A DNA stretch of 64,000 nt. Source: Brenneria corticis (GTDB lineage Bacteria; Pseudomonadota; Gammaproteobacteria; Enterobacterales; Enterobacteriaceae). A model generated the notes under the pieces. That model made no database searches and was not told the origin of the DNA. It was given only the letters and a program-made list of their open reading frames with translations. Shown here in pieces: positions 46,650 through 54,731 of this stretch; within the stretch, counting starts at the first letter, position 1; each line of letters begins with the position of its first letter. The stretch lies in NCBI RefSeq assembly GCF_003115855.1, contig NZ_KZ819073.1, positions 1 through 64,000 on the forward strand, in the 5' to 3' direction. The translations under genes were made by a program, and so were the position numbers.

Positions 46650-47559
46650 GAATTCACCTTACTATCGGCAAGTTACTTTGTTGCTCGATGCGTTGCCTGT
46701 TGTAGCAACAGAGCGCTGTTTTGCATTAAAAGGCGGAACGGCGATTAACTTGTTTGTTCGTGATTTTCCCCGCCTATCGGTTGATATCGATTTGACTTAC
46801 ATCCCACAGGAAAGCAGGAATGAGGCATTGCCGAATGTCCGCGCTGCATTGAACCGTATTGCCGAAATACTACGACAACAAGCGGATATTTCGGCGGTGC
46901 TGCAAACGAATAATACTGATGAAATGCGCATTGTGGTTTCTTCTCAGGAGGCACAGATAAAAATTGAGGTGTCGCCTGTTGCGCGAGGTACGCTGTATCC
47001 TCCTGAGGAGCGTGATGTTGTTGCAGCGGTAGAGGACGAGTTCGGTTTTGCTACCATTCAGGTTGTCTCCCTTGCCGACCTTTATGCCGGTAAGCTTTGT
47101 GCCGCCTTGGACAGGCAGCATCCCCGGGATTTTTATGACGTCAAAATGCTGCTCGAAACGCAGGGTATTGACCGCCGCATCTTTAATGGGTTCATCACTT
47201 ATCTGCTTGGACATCCACGCCCGCTGTCAGAGGTTTTGCATCCACGCTGGAAAGATATTTCTGCACTGTATACGAATGAATTTAATGGAATGACATTCGA
47301 TGATGTTTCTCTGGAAGATCTCAACGCGGTCCCCGAATTAATGATCTCAGCTCTCAAAGCGCAGTTCACGCAGCGGGATTTTGATTTTCTGATGTCCTTC
47401 AAACGTGGTGAACCGGACTGGAATCTCGCGCCTGAAAGACAGATTCAGCATTTACCGGCGGTAAAATGGAAGTTGCAAAATATCGGTCGAATGCAAAAAG
47501 AAAAGCACATTCAGGCGTTGGCGAAGCTTGAAGAGGTGCTTGTCGGGTGGCTGAAGTAG
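46642..47559 (+). CDS. abiEii: AbiEii-family nucleotidyltransferase toxin
   Basis: 305 aa from ATG 46642 (MDKNSPYYRQVTLLLD). DNA-polymerase-beta-like nucleotidyltransferase; relatives modify tRNA 3' ends and halt growth on phage infection. Active-site motif GGTAIN (residues 31-36) with Asp48 and Asp50 in RLSVDIDLTY, then VSLADLYAGKLCAALD and RHPRDFYDV-type motifs (QHPRDFYDVKML). All catalytic residues appear intact, so the system is probably functional. Confidence 0.88.
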   Translation: MDKNSPYYRQVTLLLDALPVVATERCFALKGGTAINLFVRDFPRLSVDIDLTYIPQESRNEALPNVRAALNRIAEILRQQADISAVLQTNNTDEMRIVVSSQEAQIKIEVSPVARGTLYPPEERDVVAAVEDEFGFATIQVVSLADLYAGKLCAALDRQHPRDFYDVKMLLETQGIDRRIFNGFITYLLGHPRPLSEVLHPRWKDISALYTNEFNGMTFDDVSLEDLNAVPELMISALKAQFTQRDFDFLMSFKRGEPDWNLAPERQIQHLPAVKWKLQNIGRMQKEKHIQALAKLEEVLVGWLK

Positions 47560-47673
47560 TTTAAAATTTTATATTTAAATTAACTTATAGTGTCAGTATA
47601 TGGTTTTTTGTAAACCATAGGCATTAAGCCATAAAAGTACCGGGGTAATAACAGAAGATAAATCAAGTAGTTA

Positions 47674-49002
47674 TTAGCGTCCTTTCGCCAGGTACTGCGC
47701 CATTTCCGCTTCCGGCACCATCCCCCCGCCCGTCGCCCACACCAGATGCGTGGCGTTATTTAACCGCCCCGCGCTGAATGCGTGCATCCGCTGGTAATCC
47801 GTCGAGGCGCAAACGCGCTGAGGCCCGGCCATGCCTGCCAGCGCCGACGGCTCCAGGCGAATGCCTTCTTCCTGCGCCAGCCAGCCCAGCATGTCATACA
47901 TGGTTTGATCATCGAGGGTATAGAGCCCGTCAAGAAGTCGCTCCATTGCCCTGCCGACAAACCCCGAGGCGCGGCCTACAGCCAGACCATCCGCGGCCGT
48001 CAGGTTATCGATGCCAATTTCCTGTACGGAAATAGCATCGTGCAGACCGGTGTAGACCCCAAGCAGCATGCAGGGTGAATGGGTAGGTTCTGCGAAGAAG
48101 CAGTGTACATTGTCGCCAAACGCCAGTTTCAGGCCAAACGCCACGCCGCCGGGACCGCCGCCGACGCCGCAGGGCAGATAGACAAACAGAGGATGGTCGG
48201 CATCCACCACGCGCCCCTGCCGTGCGAACTGCGCTTTCAGGCGCTGCCCGGCGACGGCATAGCCTAAAAATAGCGTGCGGGAGTTTTCATCGTCGATAAA
48301 GAAACAGTTCGGATCGGACTCCGCCGCCTTGCGCCCTTGCTCCACGGCAACACCGTAATCTTCCTCGTATTCCACCACCGTTACGCCGTGACTGCGCAAT
48401 TTGGCTTTTTTCCACGCGCGCGCGTCGGCCGACATATGCACCGTGACGTTAAAGCCGATGCAGGCGCTCATGATGCCGATCGACAGTCCCAGATTACCGG
48501 TCGAACCCACGGCGATGCTGTACTGGCTAAAGAATCGTTTGAATTCCGGGGAGAGCAGAGTGCCGTAGTCATCTTCGGTGGTCAGCAGGCCTGCGGCCAG
48601 CGCCAGTTTTTCAGCATGCGCCAGTACTTCATAAATGCCGCCACGGGCTTTGATGGAGCCGGAAATCGGTAAGTGGCTGTCTTTTTTCAGCAGTATTTCG
48701 CCGCTGATTTTCTGTCGGTACTCTTTTTCCAGCCGTTGTTGCATGGCGGGAATGGCGGCCAGTTCGGACTCGATAATCCCGCCGGTTGCGGCGGTTTCGG
48801 GGAACGCTTTCGCCAGATAGGGCGCAAAACGGGTCAGGCGGGCATGGGCGTCCTGCACATCCTGCTCCGTCAGGCCGACATAGGGTAAACCTTCAGCCAG
48901 AGAGGTTGCGGCCGGGTTAAACCAGGTCGTTTCCTTGAGAGCGACCAGTTCTTCCACCAGCGGATACCGGGCGATTAATGCAGTCATATTGGCGTTTTTC
49001 AT
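47674..49002 (-). CDS. dsdA: D-serine dehydratase DsdA
   Basis: 442 aa, E. coli length and very similar to it. PLP enzyme that deaminates D-serine to pyruvate and ammonia, detoxifying and using it. Schiff-base Lys118 in SGSIKARGG, cofactor loop GSTGNLGLSIG, and the glycine-rich CGVGGGPGGVAFG. Downstream of dsdX (17-bp gap), opposite dsdC. Confidence 0.96.
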   Translation of the reverse strand: MKNANMTALIARYPLVEELVALKETTWFNPAATSLAEGLPYVGLTEQDVQDAHARLTRFAPYLAKAFPETAATGGIIESELAAIPAMQQRLEKEYRQKISGEILLKKDSHLPISGSIKARGGIYEVLAHAEKLALAAGLLTTEDDYGTLLSPEFKRFFSQYSIAVGSTGNLGLSIGIMSACIGFNVTVHMSADARAWKKAKLRSHGVTVVEYEEDYGVAVEQGRKAAESDPNCFFIDDENSRTLFLGYAVAGQRLKAQFARQGRVVDADHPLFVYLPCGVGGGPGGVAFGLKLAFGDNVHCFFAEPTHSPCMLLGVYTGLHDAISVQEIGIDNLTAADGLAVGRASGFVGRAMERLLDGLYTLDDQTMYDMLGWLAQEEGIRLEPSALAGMAGPQRVCASTDYQRMHAFSAGRLNNATHLVWATGGGMVPEAEMAQYLAKGR

Positions 49003-49019
49003 AGTACGTCTCGTTGCGC

Positions 49020-50357
49020 TTAGATGATAAAAGAAAGCAGGAATGTGCCGGCCAGTGCAACAACCGAGGCGATAAATGTCGCGGTTGTATAGTATTTAAA
49101 GGTTTCATTCAGCGTGGCGCCGCAGTACTGCTTCACCAGCCAGAAGAGTGAGTCGGTGACGATCGTACAGCCAATGGCGCCGGAACCGATGGCAATGGCG
49201 ATGATCTCCGGACTGACGTTGGGGTAAAGCGGCAGCATCGGGGCGACAATTGCCGTCGCCCCCATCATCGCCACCGTCGCGGATCCGACCGCCGCGTGAA
49301 GGATCAGCGCCACCAGCCAGGCCAGCAGAATCGGGTGCATATGCATATTGGAGAGGATCACCGCCAGGGTGTCCGCGAGCCCACTGCTCTTCAGGATGGC
49401 GTTGAACGCGCCGCCCGCACCGATAATCAGCAGAATGTTGGCGATAGACCCGAAGCCGTTTTCGGTATGAGTGAGCATCGTGCCCATACTCAAATGCTGA
49501 CGCAGCCCGAGAATGTAATAAGCCACGAAGACGGCGATAAACATGGCGGTGATCGGGTTACCGATAAATTCCAGCAGCGTATATAGCGTGCCGCCTTTGG
49601 TCATATTCAGCTCGCCGACGGTTTTCATCAGCATCAGGCCAATCGGCAGCAGCACGGTAAACAGCGTTGCGCCAAGCGATGGCAGCGTTTTCTCGTCGCG
49701 TACTTCGAGGTCGGCAAACTCGGCGGGAACGGCTTTAAAGGGCAGGCGGTCGCCGAGGAATTTCAGGAACAGCGGCCCGCCGACTAACGAAGCCATCAAC
49801 CCAACCAGCAAGCCATAGACAATGACCGAACCGATATCAGCGCCCAGTTTATTCGCGACGAACAGCGCAGCCGGGTGCGGCGGCACTACGCAGTGCACGG
49901 CCATCAGGGCGGTACACAGCGGGATAGCCAGTTTCAGCAACGACGTATTGGTTTTCTTGGCAATTGAAAATGCCAGTGGGATCAGCAATACAACGCCGAC
50001 TTCAACAAACAGCGTGATGCCGCAAATCAGCCCCACCAGCACCATAATGACGTCTGCTGAGAGCCAGCGACAGCGCTGGAGCGTTAAGCCGATACGTTCC
50101 GCCGCGCCGGAGACTTCCATCATTTTGCCAAGAATAGTCCCCAGACCAATGACCGCCGCGAGGAATCCCAGCGTGCCGCCGATACCGCCCTCAATGGCGT
50201 TGACCATATCCAGCGGCCCCATGCCCATCATCGCGCCCACGAAGAAGCTGGCTAACAGCAGCGCCAGAAACGGGTGGAATTTGAACTTCACGATGGTCAA
50301 AACGATTAACACGATGCTTATTAGCAGCGTGCTCACAACCCAGATTTGTGAGTGCAT
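49020..50357 (-). CDS. dsdX: D-serine/H+ symporter DsdX (GntP family)
   Basis: 445 aa, about 12-14 membrane segments. Gluconate-permease-family importer of D-serine. Conserved HPAALFVANKLGADIG, ILLIIGAGGAFNAILKSSG and the C-terminal SGAIGCTIVTDSLFWLVKQYCG. First gene of dsdXA; divergent from dsdC across 227 bp. Confidence 0.94.
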   Translation of the reverse strand: MHSQIWVVSTLLISIVLIVLTIVKFKFHPFLALLLASFFVGAMMGMGPLDMVNAIEGGIGGTLGFLAAVIGLGTILGKMMEVSGAAERIGLTLQRCRWLSADVIMVLVGLICGITLFVEVGVVLLIPLAFSIAKKTNTSLLKLAIPLCTALMAVHCVVPPHPAALFVANKLGADIGSVIVYGLLVGLMASLVGGPLFLKFLGDRLPFKAVPAEFADLEVRDEKTLPSLGATLFTVLLPIGLMLMKTVGELNMTKGGTLYTLLEFIGNPITAMFIAVFVAYYILGLRQHLSMGTMLTHTENGFGSIANILLIIGAGGAFNAILKSSGLADTLAVILSNMHMHPILLAWLVALILHAAVGSATVAMMGATAIVAPMLPLYPNVSPEIIAIAIGSGAIGCTIVTDSLFWLVKQYCGATLNETFKYYTTATFIASVVALAGTFLLSFII

Positions 50358-50584
50358 ATCTCACCTTGCCCTGTGATTAACGTAGGCTTATTGGACAAAA
50401 AAAAGCCGCAGGCTGACAAACGATATAACTTACCCTTCACATGCGCCAGATTGAATCAATTGGGTGATTTACGTCGAATAATGACCTGTTTATGAGATTT
50501 GGTTCAGTTTTATTCATCTCTATGCTGATTTTTGCGGCGCGTTTTTTTACACTTCGGGCTAAGTCAGAGGTCAAAGAGGTTGCT
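50358..50584. promoter_or_regulatory. dsdX/dsdC divergent control region
   Basis: 227 bp between divergent dsdX and dsdC. By analogy with E. coli it should hold the DsdC binding sites and a CRP site for dsdXA. I see an A8 tract (50399-50406) next to GCCGCAGGC, and the A+T-rich palindromic TTGAATCAATTGGGTGATT at 50452-50470. No site can be assigned with confidence. Confidence 0.4.
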
Positions 50585-51511
50585 ATGGATCCCCTTCGAG
50601 ACGTCAGGAACCGTTTACTCAACGGCTGGCAGTTATCAAAGCTCTATACGTTTGAAGTGGCGGCAAGACACCTGTCTTTTGCGCTGGCGGCGGACGAACT
50701 TTCGTTAAGCCCCAGTGCGGTAAGCCACCGGATTAATCAGCTTGAGGAGGAGTTGGGGATCAAGCTTTTTGTCCGTTCGCACCGAAAAGTGGAGTTAACT
50801 CACGAAGGCAAGCGGGTGTTCTGGGCGCTGAAATCGTCTCTGGATTCGTTGAATCAGGAGATCCTGGACATCAAAAATCAGGAGCTGTCCGGGACGCTAA
50901 CCGTCTACTCGCGGCCTTCCATCGCTCAGTGCTGGCTGGTCCCCGCTCTCGGTGATTTCACGCGTCGCTATCCGTCCATTTCTCTTGTCATTCTGACAGG
51001 TAATGACAACGTGAATCTGCAGTGGGCGGGGGTTGACCTGGTCATCTATTTTGACGACGCGCCCTCGGCGCAGTTGACGCACCATTTCCTGATGGATGAA
51101 GCCATCCTGCCGGTATGCAGCCCCGAATATGCCCGTCGTTTTGACTTAACGGACGCACTGGTCAACCTGCGGCACTGCACGCTGTTGCATGACCGTCAGG
51201 CGTGGAGCAATGATTCCGGCACCGATGAATGGCACGGCTGGGCGCAACACTTTGGGGTAAACCTGCCGACATCGTCGGGCATTGGCTTTGATCGTTCTGA
51301 TTTAGCGGTGATTGCTGCCATGAACCATATTGGCGTGGCCATGGGGCGCAAACGGCTGGTACAAAAGCGCCTCGAAAGCGGGGAGCTAATCGCGCCCTTC
51401 GGCGAGATGGCGCTGAAATGCCATCAGCACTATTACGTGACCACGCTCCCCGGCAGGCAGTGGCCGAAAATCGAGGCGTTCATTGGCTGGCTGCAAGAGC
51501 AGGTGAAGTAA
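50585..51511 (+). CDS. dsdC: D-serine deaminase activator DsdC (LysR family)
   Basis: 308 aa from ATG 50585 (MDPLRDVRNRLLNGWQLSK). LysR-type activator of dsdXA responding to D-serine. HTH in LSFALAADELSLSPSAVSHR, then the effector domain. Blocks such as LVPALGDFTRRYPSISL and SGIGFDRSDLAVIAAMNHIG are, as far as I recall, nearly identical to E. coli DsdC. That is far closer than core genes such as tilS, suggesting recent transfer of the dsd module. Confidence 0.95.
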   Translation: MDPLRDVRNRLLNGWQLSKLYTFEVAARHLSFALAADELSLSPSAVSHRINQLEEELGIKLFVRSHRKVELTHEGKRVFWALKSSLDSLNQEILDIKNQELSGTLTVYSRPSIAQCWLVPALGDFTRRYPSISLVILTGNDNVNLQWAGVDLVIYFDDAPSAQLTHHFLMDEAILPVCSPEYARRFDLTDALVNLRHCTLLHDRQAWSNDSGTDEWHGWAQHFGVNLPTSSGIGFDRSDLAVIAAMNHIGVAMGRKRLVQKRLESGELIAPFGEMALKCHQHYYVTTLPGRQWPKIEAFIGWLQEQVK

Positions 51512-51578
51512 GTGCGGATAAAAACCTCGGGGGGAGGGGAAGATTTATTACGTTTTATCTCGAAGTCGCTTCAAAAGA

Positions 51579-51591
51579 GGGGGGGGGGGGG
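51579..51591 (+). repeat. Poly-G tract (G13)
   Basis: A run of 13 G in the dsdC-antitoxin gap, about 130 bp upstream of the small antitoxin-like gene. A second G-rich run, CGGGGGGAGGGG, lies at about 51529. It is not in a gene I can recognise. Such tracts slip easily and are also prone to sequencing error. Confidence 0.8.
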
Positions 51592-51722
51592 AGCCTGGGG
51601 AGCTGGCCCATAAAGAGCTTAGAGCGCCAGGGATTGAGCCGAAAGGGTAAATATCGCTTCTGCTGACGTAAAGTGATATCATTATTAGCTGTCTTGTATT
51701 GGTATTCAACAGAGAGAACCTC

Positions 51723-51890
51723 ATGAAAAATCAAGTCAAAGTAAAATCGGCTAGTCGTGTTTCTCGTGAAAAAATCGTTCGTTCTGTTGCAACCTCTACG
51801 GCCATTGAAACCGGTCAGTCATCGGCGGATATAGAAGCTTCTTTAAAAGAGAAACGACTAAAGTATGCCTATCTTAATCTTGCCGTTTAA
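51723..51890 (+). CDS. Small VbhA-like Fic antitoxin candidate
   Basis: 55 aa from ATG 51723 with GAGAG upstream. It contains SVATSTAIETGQ, which resembles the Fic-inhibitory alpha-helix motif (S/T)xxxE(G/N), except that Thr follows the Glu. Its stop overlaps the stop of a fic gene on the other strand by 4 bp. Linkage to fic supports the call, but the tail-to-tail arrangement is unusual: antitoxins of this type normally precede fic on the same strand. Confidence 0.5.
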   Translation: MKNQVKVKSASRVSREKIVRSVATSTAIETGQSSADIEASLKEKRLKYAYLNLAV

Positions 51891-52300
51891 TTGTTTTTTA
51901 GTGCCTGACGAACCCAATATTTCATAGGCTCATAATCCATATTCGCGCCGGCATGGATTGCGGATATGTAATGGCTTTTGTTTCCCTCCCAGCATTGATA
52001 ATCCAGTGTTTCAAATCCAGACTGTGCAGCCATCACATCAGCAAGAAGTCTTGCTATTCGACCGTTGCCGTCACGGAAAGGGTGGAGCAGTATAAACTCA
52101 ATATGCACTATGGCTATGGCTTCCACTAACTGTTCTATGTCCATCTCTGTGCATGGCGTATAGCGGGAGAGATATTGCCTTTCAAAGTCGTTAAGACATT
52201 TTGGTAACAATGCGGCCGCGGCAAAGGGAAAACCGCCTTTGCCCATATTGCCTTGAGTATCTAGCGTGCTATCGCGCCGGCCCAGGAAGGAGCTCTCCAT
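51887..52300 (-). pseudogene. fic: 5'-truncated fic (Fic/DOC AMP-transferase) gene
   Basis: The open frame spans 137 codons. Roughly the last 110 are Fic sequence with the intact active-site motif HPFRDGNGRIAR (normally AMPylating or otherwise modifying target proteins) and the C-terminal EPMKYWVRQAL. Family members have about 90 further N-terminal residues. Here the frame upstream of KGGFPFA is provided by dispersed repeat copy B, so the true N-terminus is lost. Probably inactive or altered, although an ATG at 52300 keeps a frame open. Confidence 0.75.
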
Positions 52301-52340
52301 CCTGGGCCGCGCCGTTATCGGCGCCGGCGGGAAAAGGGTT
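52220..52340 (+). repeat. Dispersed repeat, copy B with inserted hairpin (right border)
   Basis: Matches 45590-45672 in the same orientation: GGCAAAGGGAAAACCGCCTT, ATATTGCC-TTGAGTAT, ATCGCGCC and GTTATCGGCGC. Between ATCGCGCC and GTTATCGG it carries a 35-bp extra segment with arms GGCCCAGGA/TCCTGGGCC. Its left end lies inside the fic frame. Confidence 0.75.
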
Positions 52341-52936
52341 TACCATACCTGATAGATCCGGCCGCTTTCGACGCCTTCCACGCTGCGGCGGTAGGCTTTG
52401 GCCACGCGCTCGCCCGGCGCGCTTTCAAATCCGGGGAAGAACGGACCGTAGCTGTCCAGGGATTCGGTCAATACCGTAGGGCTCACGCCGTTGAGCCTGA
52501 TATTGCGCAGCTCGCAGGCGGCCGAGAGGATAAATCCTTCCAGCGCGGCGTTGACGGTGGTGGCATTGACGCCGTCCCGAATGGGATTCTGGGCCAGAAC
52601 GCCGCTCGTCAGGGTGATCGATCCGCCCGCGGAGAGGTGATGCTGTCCCTGGAGGACGATGCGTACCTGGCCCAGCAGCTTGTCCTGTAGCCCGATCTGG
52701 AATTGCTCGGCGCTCATGCCGTCGAGCGGGCCGAAATGGACGTTGCCGGTGGCGCTGACGATGGCGTCCAGCGTGCCGATATTGGCGAACAGCGCCGATA
52801 CGCTGTCGTCCGAGGTCAGGTCCACCTGAAAATCCCCCGAATGCCTCCCTGCCGTCAGAATATGATGATCCTTGCCAAGCTCGCGGGCGACGGCGCTGCC
52901 GACGGCGCCTGAGGCACCGATGATAAGTATTTTCAT
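52340..52936 (-). CDS. Atypical short-chain dehydrogenase/reductase
   Basis: 198 aa from ATG 52936, preceded by AGGAG. Rossmann fold with NAD(P)-binding GASGAVGSAVA (residues 8-18) and SGVLAQNPI. The usual catalytic Tyr-x3-Lys is missing: the segment aligning with YxxxKAALEG reads ATTVNAALEG. Either it has another catalytic mechanism or it is a non-enzymatic NAD(P)-binding protein. Divergent from the ABC transporter operon and sharing its upstream region with the 23-bp site. Substrate unknown. Confidence 0.75.
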   Translation of the reverse strand: MKILIIGASGAVGSAVARELGKDHHILTAGRHSGDFQVDLTSDDSVSALFANIGTLDAIVSATGNVHFGPLDGMSAEQFQIGLQDKLLGQVRIVLQGQHHLSAGGSITLTSGVLAQNPIRDGVNATTVNAALEGFILSAACELRNIRLNGVSPTVLTESLDSYGPFFPGFESAPGERVAKAYRRSVEGVESGRIYQVW

Positions 52937-53132
52937 AAATGCTCCTTTAACTGCCATGGGTTTAACTCTGGACCTGTTGCGCAATAAGCCGTGGAACCGA
53001 CGCACGGCGGCGGAACCGCAGTCTGTTTTATCATATCTGGCCGACCGGTTCCCCCCCTGTTATCGCGGATGTTAAATATAAGTAAATAGTATTATTTAGC
53101 GTTATTCGTTTTATGATTTTATAATTTCATTC

Positions 53133-53155
53133 TAATGCATACAATTTTGCACACA
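53133..53155. promoter_or_regulatory. Candidate operator 1 (TGCATACAATTTTGCACA)
   Basis: The reverse complement of 53133-53155 matches 59209-59231 at 21 of 23 positions; only two central bases differ (AA versus TT). It lies just downstream of a TATAAT (53120-53125), so a bound repressor would block initiation of the ABC operon. The TGCA-N8-TGCA arrangement is plausible for a GntR/FCD regulator such as the one encoded at 61713. Confidence 0.7.
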
Positions 53156-53206
53156 ATAGTAATGGCAAAATAAATGTGCTTTTCAGCGCGCTGTGGAGGA
53201 ATGATT

Positions 53207-54040
53207 ATGAGTACTCGTTATTTGACGGCAGTCGAAAAACATTCTGCGCAGGAAAGGACGCAAAATTCCGAGGATTACGCCCGCGGAGACTTTATTCAGC
53301 TACAGAAAGTCAATAAAGCCTACGGCGACTTATCGGTGATGAAAGATTTTGATCTGACGATGAAAGCCAGCGACCGGCTGGTTATTATCGGCCCCAGCGG
53401 CAGCGGAAAAAGCTCATTATTAAGAGTATTAATGGGGTTGGAGGGAATAGATTCCGGGACGATAAACTTTCAGAAGCAGCACTATATTACCGGCAGTGAT
53501 TTCAAAAAAGTCAATATTCTGGATTTCAATATTCAAAGACAGATTGGCATGGTTTTTCAGCACTATACTTTATTCCCGCATTTATCGGTGCTGAATAACC
53601 TGATCCTGTCGCCGGTGAAAGTTCATGGCGTCGGCAAGAAAGCGGCGATCGACAAGGCGATGTCTCTGCTGGCCAGATTCGGCCTGGAAAGCAAACGGAA
53701 CGCCTACCCCAGCCAGCTATCCGGCGGGCAGAAACAGCGCGTCGCCATTGCCCGCGCGCTGATGCTGGAACCGAAACTGATGCTGTTCGACGAGGTGACC
53801 TCGGCGCTGGATCCGGAAATGGTGACGGAAGTACAGAAAGTGATGATGCATCTGGCGGAACAGAATATGGCGATGATTATCGTCACGCACGATATGCATT
53901 TCGCCCGCCATATCGCCACGCGCGTGGTTTTCTGCGCCGAAGGCAAAATCGTTGAACAAGGCCCCCCGGAAAGAATATTTACCCAGCCTGAAGAGGCGCG
54001 CACCCGCGAGTTTTTAGAGAAAGTCCTCCACCTTGATTAA
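53207..54040 (+). CDS. Amino-acid ABC transporter ATP-binding protein
   Basis: 277 aa from ATG 53207 with GGAGG 7 nt upstream. Polar-amino-acid (GlnQ/HisP-like) ATPase: Walker A GPSGSGKS at 62-69, Q-loop GMVFQHYTLFPHL, signature LSGGQKQRVAIARAL, Walker B LMLFDEVTSALDPE, His-switch IIVTHDMHFARH. An N-terminal extension of about 28 residues precedes the domain. First gene of a three-gene transporter unit; the substrate is inferred to be hydroxyproline or proline derivatives from the neighbours. Confidence 0.9.
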   Translation: MSTRYLTAVEKHSAQERTQNSEDYARGDFIQLQKVNKAYGDLSVMKDFDLTMKASDRLVIIGPSGSGKSSLLRVLMGLEGIDSGTINFQKQHYITGSDFKKVNILDFNIQRQIGMVFQHYTLFPHLSVLNNLILSPVKVHGVGKKAAIDKAMSLLARFGLESKRNAYPSQLSGGQKQRVAIARALMLEPKLMLFDEVTSALDPEMVTEVQKVMMHLAEQNMAMIIVTHDMHFARHIATRVVFCAEGKIVEQGPPERIFTQPEEARTREFLEKVLHLD

Positions 54041-54052
54041 ATGAGGCCGGCA

Positions 54053-54724
54053 ATGAATTACCAATTCGATTTTCATTTTCTCAACGGCAGTTTTCCCGCC
54101 CTGTGGGATGGATTAAAGGTAACGCTGGAGCTGGCGCTGCTGGCGAATATTATCGGCCTTACGCTGGGATTTCTGATCTGCCTGATGGCGATGAGCCGGG
54201 TATTTATTTTCCGCTGGCCCGCGCTGTTATTTATCGAGTTCTTCCGCTGTACGCCGGTGTTATTGCAGATTGTCTGGTTCTACTACTGCGTGCCGATACT
54301 GTTTAATCTTTTTATCGATCCGCTGTTTATGGGGATTCTGGCGCTGGGTCTTAATTTGACCGCTTTCAACGCCGAGGCCTATCGCGCCGGCGTCCAGGCG
54401 GTGCCGCGCGAACAGCGGGACGCCAGCGTCGCGCTGGGTCTGCGGCCGTGGCAGCAGACGCTGTATGTGGTGCTGCCGCAGGCGTTTAGATCCGCGCTGC
54501 CGGTGTTGATGACCAACGGCATCTCCATCCTGCAACAGAGCGCGCTGGTCGCCATTGTCGCCATCGCCGACCTGATGTACGTGGGCAAAAGCATCGCCAC
54601 CGAATCCTACCGCCCGCTTGAGATCTATTCATTGATCGCCCTGATCTATTTCGCCTTGTCGCTGCCGGTTTCGCTGGTGGTCGGCGGTATTGAACGCCGC
54701 CAGAACGCGGCGAGCGGACGATGA
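54053..54724 (+). CDS. Amino-acid ABC transporter permease (subunit 1)
   Basis: 223 aa from ATG 54053 (GAGG upstream); ATG 54041, directly after the ATPase stop, is an alternative. HisMQ-type permease: about five membrane helices, the early motif FIEFFRCTPVLLQIVWFYY, and the cytoplasmic EAA-like loop AYRAGVQAVPREQRDASVAL. Pairs with the next gene, which starts 8 bp after it. Confidence 0.88.
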   Translation: MNYQFDFHFLNGSFPALWDGLKVTLELALLANIIGLTLGFLICLMAMSRVFIFRWPALLFIEFFRCTPVLLQIVWFYYCVPILFNLFIDPLFMGILALGLNLTAFNAEAYRAGVQAVPREQRDASVALGLRPWQQTLYVVLPQAFRSALPVLMTNGISILQQSALVAIVAIADLMYVGKSIATESYRPLEIYSLIALIYFALSLPVSLVVGGIERRQNAASGR

Positions 54725-54731
54725 GGTAGCT

